Source: Acidobacteriota bacterium
Lineage (GTDB): Bacteria > Acidobacteriota > Thermoanaerobaculia > Multivoradales > Multivoraceae
Assembly (NCBI GenBank): GCA_026707325.1
Contig: JAPOXA010000065.1
Coordinates: 1-34,438 of the forward strand
Direction: 5' to 3'
Length of the DNA: 34,438 bases
Position 1 is the first letter of the stretch. Every line of letters begins with the position of its first letter. A program made the translations under genes and the position numbers. Below, one piece after another: positions 5,840-12,735 of the stretch. Under the pieces are notes generated by a model. The model was not told where the DNA came from. It did not search any database and was given only the letters and a program-made list of their open reading frames with translations.

Positions 5840-7309
5840 ATGATGACAAAGGCGGAGATTGCGAAGCGGGTGAACGCGGCTGTCGAGACCGGTGAGCTCA
5901 TGGGCGACACGGCCAGGGCGTTGCTCCGTTGGATCGGCGAGGACGGCCGCGTGACGGCTCCGAACGAACGCGCCGCGACGCTGGCGCGCGAGGTTCTGGA
6001 GGCCGTCGGCGTCGAATTCAGGCTCGTGAAAGGGCCTAATCTGCCCGCGACCCCCGGGGAAACGAAGGCTCCGGACGCCGATCGGGGCGAAACGAGCGAG
6101 CGGAGCGGCGCTTCGAAGCCAGCGACGAGATCCGCGGCGGCGCGTAATCGAAGCGCTGCGGCCTGGGCCCGGAAGCATCCGATCGAGGCGGTGACGATGC
6201 TCGCGCACCATCGCGTGGTGATGGACGACCTGCTGGCCGAAGACGCGGCGGGCATCCCCGAAGGTGTCGAGCTGCGCGAGGTGCTGGAGTACCTGGCCGT
6301 GAACGAGGACGCAGATCGCGCGCCGCGGGCGATCACCGACCATGTCTTCCGGCTTGCGTCACGGCTGCCGTCCACGACGGTCGGCAGTGACGCTGAACCG
6401 CTGTCGCTGCTCGCCGCCGCCCGCGAGAGCCTGGGCGCGGACCAGCGCGGCGAGGGAATGCTGCCTTCGACGCCGCGGGTGCGCGTCATCGAGACGCCGG
6501 AGGATCGGAACAGGCTGCCGGAAGTGTTGCCGGACCCGTCGCTTGAAGAACGCCAGAGAATTCTGCCGACGCTGCAAGCCGCCGCGGACCGGAGGCCCGG
6601 CGTCAGTCCGGCGCCGTGGTTGCAGGTCTTCGATCGGCTGGGAGGCAGCAGCATGGAAGCCGGCCGCGGAGCGCCGTTGGCGCTGCGTCTCTGGGTGGAG
6701 GCTCTGGCGATGGCGCCGTCGGCGGCGCGGCGGGGTCGCCTCGTGGACGTCGAGCTCGAGGTCCGCGACCTGGTGAAGGCACTGTGGCCGGACGGATGGA
6801 ATCGCGGGAAGCAGTTGCCGCGACTGCGGGACGCCTGCGCGGCGATCAACGGCCTGGGCTGGTTCGCCGATTCCGAGGGCCGGACGGAATGGGCGCCGGT
6901 GCTGTTCCGGCGCCGTCCGGGAGTGGCCGCGACGCTGAACGACCCGGTGCTCCTGCAGGTGCAGTTGCCACCGGTCAAGGGCGGCGGCGCCGGAGCGAGG
7001 TTCAACCGCGAGACGCTGCGGCGCCTCGGACTGCGATCGGCGCCGGCCTATCGCCTGTACCTCGGACTGGTGGCGGAGTGGGATCGTCTCGGCCGCCGCG
7101 GCGTACCGCCGACGTGGCCCGGATTCGGAAAGGCCGAGCGGCGGCGTCTGATCTTCGGAGACGATCCCTCGAACCGGAGCACTCTGAGAACGCGGCAGGC
7201 AGACGCGGATCAAGCCTTCGAAGCTCTGGAGGCCCTGGGAGCGATCGCCTTGAAGCGCGACCCGGAGGATCCGAGGATCTTCGTGCCCGAACGCCGCGAT
7301 CTGGACTGA
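5840..7309 (+). CDS. Putative plasmid replication initiator
   Basis: A 489-residue protein. ATG at 5840 is chosen because AGGGGGGCGGGC precedes it; an upstream TTG at 5807 has no ribosome-binding site. The N-terminal ~130 residues are low-complexity and linker-like. The C-terminal half (about 278-420) contains PLALRLWVEALA, a DLVKALWPDGWNRGKQLPRLRDA segment and SAPAYRLYLGLVAEWDRL, a pattern I associate with winged-helix initiator proteins of proteobacterial plasmids. The six iterons 170 bases downstream and the ParA genes upstream support a Rep role. Base usage differs sharply from the trb operon (G rather than C favoured). Residues 66-74 (PNLPATPGE) fall on a 26-base DNA element shared with virD4. 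Family membership is a judgement, not proven. Confidence 0.6.
   Translation: MMTKAEIAKRVNAAVETGELMGDTARALLRWIGEDGRVTAPNERAATLAREVLEAVGVEFRLVKGPNLPATPGETKAPDADRGETSERSGASKPATRSAAARNRSAAAWARKHPIEAVTMLAHHRVVMDDLLAEDAAGIPEGVELREVLEYLAVNEDADRAPRAITDHVFRLASRLPSTTVGSDAEPLSLLAAARESLGADQRGEGMLPSTPRVRVIETPEDRNRLPEVLPDPSLEERQRILPTLQAAADRRPGVSPAPWLQVFDRLGGSSMEAGRGAPLALRLWVEALAMAPSAARRGRLVDVELEVRDLVKALWPDGWNRGKQLPRLRDACAAINGLGWFADSEGRTEWAPVLFRRRPGVAATLNDPVLLQVQLPPVKGGGAGARFNRETLRRLGLRSAPAYRLYLGLVAEWDRLGRRGVPPTWPGFGKAERRRLIFGDDPSNRSTLRTRQADADQAFEALEALGAIALKRDPEDPRIFVPERRDLD
6035..6060 (+). repeat. 26-base element shared with virD4 (copy in rep)
   Basis: CCTAATCTGCCC, two variable bases, then GACCCCCGGGGA; 24 of 26 bases match 26007-26032 in virD4. 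Both copies are read in the same frame and encode PNLP-x-TPGE inside flexible linkers of otherwise unrelated proteins. Confidence 0.6.
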
Positions 7310-7480
7310 CCGCCGCCTTGGTTAGCTGGCTTCCGGATCCGTCTTCCGGGAGACCGACTGAACCGAAACCGTGAAAAGCCGCGCGGCGTCAGCCGTGCTG
7401 CCGGGATCCGGATCCGGAAGGGGGATCCAGAGGGGGGAAGGGTTCGGAGTTACAGGCGGGGCAAGGGTTTCCGGGCGGAA

Positions 7481-7705
7481 GCGTCCGCGAATGTCCAGGT
7501 CGGCGTCCGCGAATGTCCAGGTCGGGGGTGGCGAAAGCGTCCGCGAATGTCCAGTTCGGGGCTGTGCGTCCGCGAATGTCCAGTTAGTAGGGGGGAAGGG
7601 TTCGGAGTTGTAGGCGGGGCAAGGGTTTCCGGGCGGAAGCGTCCGCGAATGTCCAGTTAGTAGGGGGGCAAGGGTTTCCGGGCGAAAGCGTCCGCGAATG
7701 TCCAG
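7481..7705 (+). repeat. Six 18-bp iterons of the replication origin
   Basis: GCGTCCGCGAATGTCCAG occurs, identical, at 7481-7498, 7503-7520, 7537-7554, 7566-7583, 7639-7656 and 7688-7705, all in the same orientation. Start-to-start distances are 22, 34, 29, 73 and 49 bases. Directly repeated sites beside a rep gene are the hallmark of iteron-controlled plasmids, where Rep monomers open the origin and paired origins limit copy number. Confidence 0.85.
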
Positions 7706-7860
7706 GCCGGTCAGTTGATGCGATCGGTCTAGATGATCGGGGCGGTTTCGGCGTGAGAGCGCATGCTTTGCGACCGCCGCGGCCTGCGGTAAACGCCGCG
7801 AGCAAAGGGGCCGGACGTCCTCGACCCAGCAAGAAAGGGGAAATGACCCGCTACGACGGG

Positions 7861-7927
7861 CGCTACGGCCCCAGAACGAGGGGGTGTCTAGTCCAACCTA
7901 CGCGGGGGTAGTCGCGGGGCCGTAGCG
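7861..7927. repeat. 12-bp perfect inverted repeat in the origin region
   Basis: CGCTACGGCCCC (7861-7872) is answered by GGGGCCGTAGCG (7916-7927). Further CTACGG/CCGTAG half-sites lie at about 8014-8019 and 8058-8064. The interval also includes the first copy of the GTCTAGTYCAACCTACG repeat. Confidence 0.6.
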
Positions 7928-8019
7928 GGCCAGTGATTGGTACAGCGTAACAAGGTTTCGTCCCTTTTGCAGGGGCCTGGCTCTTCTGCTACGGTTTCCG
8001 GCGTCTAGTTCAACCTACG
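7886..8019 (+). repeat. 17-bp direct repeat pair (possible recombination or transfer site)
   Basis: GTCTAGTCCAACCTACG (7886-7902) and GTCTAGTTCAACCTACG (8003-8019) differ at one base and are 117 bases apart. Spaced direct repeats with internal CTAG in front of a module that carries a tyrosine recombinase could be a resolution site, attachment site or part of an oriT. Confidence 0.5.
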
Positions 8020-8085
8020 GCCGGGTCGGTCGCGGATGAGCCGCTTGCCGCCCCGCCGTAGCGCCTACAGAGGAGCTACGAGAAA

Positions 8086-8631
8086 ATGAGAGAGGCGTTA
8101 CGCGGCGCGCTGCTGAGCGTGCTGTTCTTCGGACTGTTGACCTTCGGCACGCCGGTATCGGCGCCGGCACAGAACGCGCCGCTGGATGTGGGGCTCGAGG
8201 AAGTCCTGACCGTGGTCGCGAAGTACGTGCCCCTTCCGTCGTGGCATGTGACATGGGAACCTGCCGAGCGTCCAGATTCACCCAACAGTCAAATCCAGGC
8301 TGCCCTGGAGGCTGCACGGAAGGCAGCTCGGGCCGCGGTCAGGAAGGTGCTACGGACGGCTGCGGATAAGGCAGGCCATACCCCGGAACGGGTCTGTAGC
8401 TGGTATGACGAGAACTACAGATCCAAGGGCGCATCGGCAGTCCGAATCGGCGTTGCGCTTGGCGCTCTGGTATACATGTATTGGGACTTGCGCGACAAGG
8501 ACGGCAAGCTCTCGCTCCGAGAGATAGAACTCAAGAAGCAGTTGGGCGGCGTGATGGCGATTGTCGCCGCCGGCGGGGTGGGAGACGCAATTGTTCGAGA
8601 CGCTTGCAACCTCATGGGCCATCCCATCTAA
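8086..8631 (+). CDS. Exported or membrane protein of unknown function (181 aa)
   Basis: Residues 1-29 look like a signal peptide (basic start, LLSVLFFGLLTF core, cleavage probably after PVSA). The middle is a helical Ala/Arg-rich stretch (about 70-100). A second hydrophobic segment (AVRIGVALGALVYMYW, about 121-136) and a third (GGVMAIVAAGGVGDAIV, about 156-172) suggest it stays in the membrane. Two cysteines (104 and 175) could pair in the periplasm. The start follows AGAGGAG by about ten bases. No family recognised. The next small gene overlaps its stop (TAATG), so the two form a pair. Confidence 0.65.
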   Translation: MREALRGALLSVLFFGLLTFGTPVSAPAQNAPLDVGLEEVLTVVAKYVPLPSWHVTWEPAERPDSPNSQIQAALEAARKAARAAVRKVLRTAADKAGHTPERVCSWYDENYRSKGASAVRIGVALGALVYMYWDLRDKDGKLSLREIELKKQLGGVMAIVAAGGVGDAIVRDACNLMGHPI

Positions 8632-8819
8632 TGCGCTCCTTCCTGAAGCCCCCCCAAGGTGGTTGGCGCTTGGTGGTGTTTTGCGGCTGCATCGGTTTTA
8701 GCGTATCGACCCTCCTGTGGGTGGTGGGTGGTGGCCCTTGGTGGCTGCCGTGTATACCGCTAGCCGGCACAGTTGCTTGCTGCGCCCGCCGAGGCCCCAG
8801 CCGCGGTCGCACCGCTTAG
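8631..8819 (+). CDS. Small membrane protein coupled to the preceding gene (62 aa)
   Basis: ATG at 8631 overlaps the TAA of the upstream gene (TAATG). The 62-residue product has two hydrophobic segments (LVVFCGCIGFSVSTLLWVV, about 14-32, and WLPCIPLAGTVACC, about 38-51) with a basic C-terminus, so a two-pass inner-membrane peptide is predicted. Its tight coupling suggests it works with the 181-residue exported protein. No homologue recognised. Confidence 0.5.
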   Translation: MRSFLKPPQGGWRLVVFCGCIGFSVSTLLWVVGGGPWWLPCIPLAGTVACCARRGPSRGRTA

Positions 8820-8839
8820 GGCTGCGGCGGCGGATGTGC

Positions 8840-8873
8840 CGCGCCGCTTGAGTTTGAGGCGGCAAGCGGCGCG
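8840..8873. terminator. 11-bp perfect hairpin between convergent genes
   Basis: CGCGCCGCTTG (8840-8850) pairs perfectly with CAAGCGGCGCG (8863-8873) across a 12-base loop. It lies between a plus-strand gene ending at 8819 and a minus-strand gene ending at 8962, the normal place for a bidirectional terminator, though no T-run follows. Confidence 0.5.
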
Positions 8874-8961
8874 CCGGCGACCAAGCCGGGCGGCGCCGGC
8901 GCAAAGTTCGAAGAGCGGAAGCCGTCAGTAGGGAGTCGGCCGGATCCGCTTCAAGCCCGGG

Positions 8962-9177
8962 TTAGTTGGTGCCCGGGTTCCGGTCGGCTCCCGCTTCTCG
9001 AGGAGGCGGAGTGAGCCGGACGTACTCACGGCCGGAGGTGTCCTGGCGAGCCCGAATACGTCGGAAGAGCTCCTGGACGTCGTAACCGCAGTCAGCGGCC
9101 ATCGCGTCCTTCACGGCCCAGAGTTCGCGGATCACCGGGTCGCCGGTGAGAGTGCGCGAGTCGTCGCTGTTGCGCAT
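8962..9177 (-). CDS. Antitoxin partner of the VapC-type toxin (71 aa)
   Basis: Starts one base after the stop of the toxin gene and is transcribed with it, toxin first. The sequence DPVIRELWAVKDAMAADCGYDVQELFRRIRARQDTSGREYVRL follows the pattern of the short proteins paired with this VapC subgroup (DPIVEEVR...YDL..IF.DLK...SGR.VV). These are usually treated as antitoxins that wrap around the PIN domain. There is no evident separate DNA-binding domain. Confidence 0.7.
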   Translation of the reverse strand: MRNSDDSRTLTGDPVIRELWAVKDAMAADCGYDVQELFRRIRARQDTSGREYVRLTPPPREAGADRNPGTN

Positions 9178-9178
9178 G

Positions 9179-9652
9179 TCATGGCTCCATGAGCTGGTTG
9201 GGCGAGCAGATAACGGGGGGCCGATGACCCGCGCGCCGGCAGGCGTCCTCGATTCTAGCTCGCATCGTGGCGTTGGCGATGTGGCGGAAGTTCCAAGTCA
9301 CGAGGTAGTCGACTTGGTTGACGGCCGCGATCGCGATGTGGGCGGCGTCGTTGGCGGCGGCTGGGGGGACAGCGCGGAGTTCAAGGAGCTTCGCTGTGAG
9401 GTTGCCGACTTCGGCAGTAGCTTCGAGGAGAGGAATGCCCTGGAGGGCCTTGCGTCGGGCGCGGGCGGCTGTTGGATCGCCTGCCTCGGCTTCGCGAGCG
9501 ACAAACTCGGACGCGAAGAGGCGGAACCTGTCGGGTGCGGTTGTCCACCATCGGCGCGTGAGGTTCTGGAAGACAGCCACCGTGGCGTTCCGGGAAGGCC
9601 GGGCGGCGAGGTAGCTGACGACTGAGGTCTCGATGTAGACGCTGGGCTTCAT
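9179..9652 (-). CDS. vapC: VapC-type PIN-domain toxin
   Basis: A 157-residue PIN-domain ribonuclease. It begins VYIETSVVSYL, with Glu8 in place of the usual first Asp, as is normal for this subgroup. Acidic residues continue in ASEFVAREAEAG (about 47-58) and ANDAAHIAIAA (about 99-109), and the family-typical LVTWNFRHIAN follows (about 116-126). Such enzymes cleave tRNA or rRNA when the antitoxin is lost, so the pair stabilises the plasmid. GAGGA stands about ten bases before the ATG. The gene precedes its antitoxin on the minus strand. Confidence 0.85.
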   Translation of the reverse strand: MKPSVYIETSVVSYLAARPSRNATVAVFQNLTRRWWTTAPDRFRLFASEFVAREAEAGDPTAARARRKALQGIPLLEATAEVGNLTAKLLELRAVPPAAANDAAHIAIAAVNQVDYLVTWNFRHIANATMRARIEDACRRAGHRPPVICSPNQLMEP

Positions 9653-9677
9653 CGGTTGCCGTCCTCGATTAGTGGTA

Positions 9678-9732
9678 GGTCGCTGGTTGGTCCGCCGCTC
9701 ACCCCTTACTGGTGGCGGCCAACAAAGCGACC
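9678..9732 (-). terminator. Long imperfect hairpin between two minus-strand genes
   Basis: Arms 9678-9696 and 9714-9732 pair through GGTCGCT/AGCGACC, TTGG/CCAA and CCGCC/GGCGG with small internal loops. It lies after the end of the 9775-10074 gene and before the toxin start, so it may terminate the former or regulate the latter. No T-run is visible. Confidence 0.4.
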
Positions 9733-9774
9733 GGGCTAGGGCGGTGACAGCAAGCGTGTTCGCGTCGTGAGAGT

Positions 9775-10074
9775 TCAGCGGTCCGCTGGGACGCCTGCGG
9801 CTATGGCGAGGCCGTGGGCGTCAATGCAAGTGCGCAACGCGTCCTGGGCTGCAACGATTTCGTGACGGGTGCGCCGTCCGCCGCCGGTGATGCCAGTGCG
9901 TACAAGGGTGAGATTTGCGGTGTAGGCCGCCAGGGGGGCACAGGGGAGCTCCGGGACCTCCACCGCGGCCTCGCCTTGCGCGAAGAGCGCGCCGACCAGG
10001 CTGAGAAGAAGAACGGAAACGAGAAGGGCGGCCAGGATGAGCAAGGGGTTGTAGGCAGCTAGACGGCGAAGCAT
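9775..10074 (-). CDS. Small membrane-anchored protein of unknown function (99 aa)
   Basis: The N-terminus has a basic start and a strong hydrophobic segment (PLLILAALLVSVLLLSLVGALFA, about 10-32), then a soluble domain with cysteines at 45 and 83 that may form a disulfide outside the cytoplasm. A GAGGAG ribosome-binding site stands nine bases before the ATG. It lies downstream of the recombinase on the same strand with a 44-base gap, so both may be cotranscribed. No family recognised. Confidence 0.6.
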   Translation of the reverse strand: MLRRLAAYNPLLILAALLVSVLLLSLVGALFAQGEAAVEVPELPCAPLAAYTANLTLVRTGITGGGRRTRHEIVAAQDALRTCIDAHGLAIAAGVPADR

Positions 10075-10118
10075 GAAGTGGGGCTCCTCTGTTCGAAAGA
10101 GATTGGCGGGGGTTCCAG

Positions 10119-11069
10119 CTAGACGCTGATGCGCTCGACGATGTTGCGAGTGATGGTCTTGCCGCGGCGATCGTAGATCTGAGTTGTCGACGGTTGGGAG
10201 TGGCCGGCGAGGTACTGAACGTCCTCGATCGGCACGTCCTGGGTCAGCAGGTCGGTGACGACCATGACGCGGAAGGAATGCGGGCTGAAGATGGTTGGGA
10301 GGCCGGCGTCACGCAACCTCCGCTTCAAGAGGTCGCGGACCAGCTGCGGATGCATGGAATGCGGCAGCAGCCGGCTTCGGTCGGGTGTGACCGGGCGGAA
10401 GAGAGGGGAATCCTTGGGGCCGTCTTCGAGGCCGCCGGCGGCAATGTAGCTGGCGATCCAGCCGTCCAGGTCGATTCGGACGGGGATTTCGCGGCGCTTG
10501 CCGCCCTTCTCCATGAAGCAGAGGCTTCGGTTGTCGCCGTAGTCGCGGAGGTCCTGAAGGCGCAGACTGCAAAGCGCGCCGACGCGGGCGCCGGTGTAGG
10601 TCAGGGTAGCGATGACGGCGCGGTCCCGGAGCCCCACCAGGTGGGTCGTGTCGATGGAATCGAGGAGCTGTCGGGCCTGAGGGACGGTGATCTCTGGAGT
10701 TCTGCCGCCGGCAGCCGGCTGTCGCGGTCCGCGGACGGACGCGAAGGGGTTGAGGAGGACGACGTGGCGGGTGACGAGGAGGTCGAAGAAGCGTCGTAGC
10801 GCGGCGAGAGCGAGCTTCTGGGTGGAGACGGACGGGGCCAGGTCGCCGATGAAGCGAGCGGCGTCCCCAGGGGTGATTTCGCGGAGAGTGCGGCCGTCTC
10901 GTTCGCAGCGCTCGAGGAAGAGGGAGACGTACCTCATGTAGGCCCTGCGGGTGTGCTCGTTCGAGAGCTTGGCCTCGAAGAACTCCTCGGCCGCGAAGAC
11001 GGCCGCGTTGCCGGCGTCGTGGACGATGGCCGGAAGGCTGTCTCTTGGAGCTAGATCCGTGCGGGACAT
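10119..11069 (-). CDS. Tyrosine recombinase (phage integrase family, XerD-like)
   Basis: A 316-residue site-specific recombinase. The N-terminal SAM-like domain (about 24-110) includes SNEHTRRAYMRYVSLFLERC. The catalytic domain keeps every residue: Arg162 in TGARVGAL, Lys188/191 in MEKGGKRREIPV, His264-x-x-Arg267 in SPHSFRVMVV, His290 in LAGHSQPSTTQIY and nucleophile Tyr299. Size and simple domain plan suggest a XerC/D-like or small plasmid resolvase. It could resolve plasmid multimers, integrate the element, or, as in clostridial TcpM-type systems, act as an atypical relaxase, since no ordinary relaxase is found. Its first codon lies 10 bases inside the right copy of the 13-bp inverted repeat. 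No clear Shine-Dalgarno precedes the start. Confidence 0.92.
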   Translation of the reverse strand: MSRTDLAPRDSLPAIVHDAGNAAVFAAEEFFEAKLSNEHTRRAYMRYVSLFLERCERDGRTLREITPGDAARFIGDLAPSVSTQKLALAALRRFFDLLVTRHVVLLNPFASVRGPRQPAAGGRTPEITVPQARQLLDSIDTTHLVGLRDRAVIATLTYTGARVGALCSLRLQDLRDYGDNRSLCFMEKGGKRREIPVRIDLDGWIASYIAAGGLEDGPKDSPLFRPVTPDRSRLLPHSMHPQLVRDLLKRRLRDAGLPTIFSPHSFRVMVVTDLLTQDVPIEDVQYLAGHSQPSTTQIYDRRGKTITRNIVERISV

Positions 11070-11078
11070 GGTTCAACG

Positions 11079-11091
11079 ATAACAGCCTTTA
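11079..11091 (-). repeat. Right copy of the 13-bp inverted repeat
   Basis: Reads TAAAGGCTGTTAT on the minus strand, as 5711-5723 does on the plus strand. It overlaps a GCCTTT-ACC-AAAGGC palindrome (11085-11099) and lies just upstream of the recombinase start and at the 5' end of the truncated frame 11079-11312. Confidence 0.4.
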
Positions 11092-11312
11092 CCAAAGGCA
11101 CCGACGCGCGCGTCGCGACCGGCGCCGACGAGACCGTCGTCGAGACCGCTACGGAGGAAGGCTTCGCGGCCGCCCTCTCAGCCGCCCTCACCACCGGCGT
11201 TCCAATCTCCGCCGAGCCCGGTGTCCTCGCCCGCTTCGGCATAGCCGACCACGGCGAGGACCTGGGCGACTTGCTCCTGGTCTTCCCCGACCTCTCGCCC
11301 CAGACCAGCTAG
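11079..11312 (+). pseudogene. 5'-truncated gene remnant ahead of ardC
   Basis: From about 11082 to the TAG at 11310-11312 one frame shows the C-ending codon usage of the trb operon and a sensible protein (TAFTKGTDARVATGADE ... LGDLLLVFPDLSPQTS, about 77 residues). It has no ATG, GTG or TTG start; the frame is closed by a TAG at 11052. Coding character begins exactly at the module boundary, so the 5' part of the gene was probably replaced when the adjacent segment joined. A non-standard ATA/ATC start is the alternative. Its stop lies one base before the ardC GTG, as if the two had been coupled. No family recognised. Confidence 0.5.
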
Positions 11313-11313
11313 C

Positions 11314-12729
11314 GTGGCGCGCTCCAAGGATCGAATCGGCGACTATCACCGGCAGGTCGCCGACAAGCTCATCGAGCAGCTGAAGGCCGGCGCCGCTCCC
11401 TTCCAGAAACCCTGGAAGCCCGGAGAACGGTCCCTCCCCGAGAACCTCACCACCGGCCGCCGGTATCGCGGCGGCAACAGCCTCTTCCTGAGCGTTGCCG
11501 CACAGGACAAGGGCTACGCCGACAACCGCTGGGGAACCTACCGCCAGATCGTCGACGCCGGCGGCCACGTCAAGAAGGGCGAGCGCGGTACCAAGGTCCT
11601 CTTCTTCTCCAACCAGAAGGTCCAGCAGGCCAAGGACGAACAGGGCCGCCCCAAGCTCACCGAGTCCGGCGAGCCCGTCTACGAACGCCGTGAGACGGAC
11701 CGGCCCTACGTCCGCATGTACACCGTCTTCAACGCGGAACAGACCGGCGACTTGCCACCGCGGCCCCCGGCCTCCCCTGAGCCGGAATGGAAGGCCCACG
11801 AGCAAGCCGAGGCGATCATCGAGGCCAGCGGCGTCGACGTGCGCCACCAAGCCGGCGATCGCGCCTACTACAACGTCCGCAACGACCAGGTCGTACTCCC
11901 CGAGCCCGGCCAGTTCCCCAGCGCGGGCACCTACTACCAGACCGCGATCCACGAGTTGGGCCACGCGACCGGCCATCCCGATCGCCTGAACCGCGACAGC
12001 CTCGGCAAGAAGTTCGGCAGCCCCGAATACGCCAGGGAGGAGCTCCGTGCCGAGATCGCCGCGATGATGACCGGCGAGAAGATCGGCCTGGGCCACGAAC
12101 CCCAGAACGACAGCGCCGCCTACGTCGCGAGCTGGGTGAAAGCTCTCGAAGACGACCCTCGGGAGATCTACCGCGCCGCGGCCGACGCGGAGCGGATCTC
12201 CCGCTACCTGATCGAACCCGCGCGCGAGCGCATCGAACAGCGCGAGCAACAGGCCCCGGAAAAGCCGGCCGCCGCCCTGCAAGACCGGCAGCCTGGCCCG
12301 GAGCTCGAGCGCGGCGAGGAAACCGCTCCCACCCAAGCTCTCCAGGCCGCGGCGGCCAACCAGGAGGCCGGCGCCAGGTTCAACGAGAACATCTCCCGCG
12401 CGGCTGACGCCGCCTTGGACGTCCTCCGTCGCAACGGCAACGAGGACCGCCCCCCCGACAAGCTCATCCGTGACCTCCAGGCCGTCCACTTGGCCGCCTC
12501 GCAGAACGCCTACACGCCGAAGACCGCCAACTTCCGAAGCCTTCGCGGCGACCTCCAGAACCATGCCATCGACGCCCAATCGCTCACCTCAGAGGAGCGC
12601 AAGGCCGTCCTCAGCGTCGCCGACAACTTCGCCAACCAGGCCCAAGGCCACGCGCTTCACGACCGCGCGATCGCCGAACGAGCGCACGAGCCAGGCCTCG
12701 AACGCGACGACGGACCCACTCGCGGCTAG
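11314..12729 (+). CDS. ardC: ArdC-type antirestriction protein with zincin domain
   Basis: The N-terminal part (about 7-145) is the ssDNA-binding domain shared by ArdC and the TraC primase N-terminus: YHRQVADKLIEQLKAGAAPFQKPW, then GRRYRGGNSLFL and GGHVKKGERGTKVLFF. The second part is a metallopeptidase-like domain with the zinc motif HELGH at 213-217 in AIHELGHATGHPDRL and a downstream EELRAEIAAMM helix. ArdC proteins protect entering single-stranded plasmid DNA from host nucleases. The last ~150 residues are a Gln/Glu/Ala-rich extension beyond the usual ~300-residue family length, possibly coiled. GTG start one base after the stop of the truncated frame; no Shine-Dalgarno, which suggests past coupling. 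Confidence 0.85.
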   Translation: MARSKDRIGDYHRQVADKLIEQLKAGAAPFQKPWKPGERSLPENLTTGRRYRGGNSLFLSVAAQDKGYADNRWGTYRQIVDAGGHVKKGERGTKVLFFSNQKVQQAKDEQGRPKLTESGEPVYERRETDRPYVRMYTVFNAEQTGDLPPRPPASPEPEWKAHEQAEAIIEASGVDVRHQAGDRAYYNVRNDQVVLPEPGQFPSAGTYYQTAIHELGHATGHPDRLNRDSLGKKFGSPEYAREELRAEIAAMMTGEKIGLGHEPQNDSAAYVASWVKALEDDPREIYRAAADAERISRYLIEPARERIEQREQQAPEKPAAALQDRQPGPELERGEETAPTQALQAAAANQEAGARFNENISRAADAALDVLRRNGNEDRPPDKLIRDLQAVHLAASQNAYTPKTANFRSLRGDLQNHAIDAQSLTSEERKAVLSVADNFANQAQGHALHDRAIAERAHEPGLERDDGPTRG

Positions 12730-12735
12730 GTTCCG

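Larger units (their letters stand above)
1..7933. repeat. Terminal redundancy of a circular element, first copy
   Basis: This block is the same as 26506-34438 at an offset of 26,505 bases; every gene, start codon, iteron and spacer I compared is unchanged. The simplest reading is a circular molecule of 26,505 bp whose assembly ran past its own start, not a real duplication. The gene cut at base 1 is complete across the other junction (24438-26864), as expected for a circle. Confidence 0.95.
7310..8085. other. Replication origin region (776 bases without a gene)
   Basis: The stretch between the rep stop and the next gene holds six iterons (7481-7705), longer duplicated blocks around them (about 7437-7498 and 7595-7656 are near-identical), and then a second set of direct and inverted repeats (7848-8068). 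No DnaA box of good quality was found. The combination with the adjacent rep gene marks it as the likely vegetative origin; the second repeat set might be a resolution site or transfer origin. Confidence 0.6.

Noticed and set aside
5773..7005. 410-codon minus-strand open frame opposite rep
   Set aside because: Ser/Arg-rich shadow of the rep gene, without ribosome-binding site or recognisable domain.
7481..7705. CRISPR array
   Set aside because: Repeats are 18 bp with irregular spacers of 4-55 bases that are themselves partly repeated, and there are no cas genes; iterons fit better.
7371..7832. Open frames through the iteron array on both strands
   Set aside because: The repeats themselves make them open; the products are repetitive and have no coding character.
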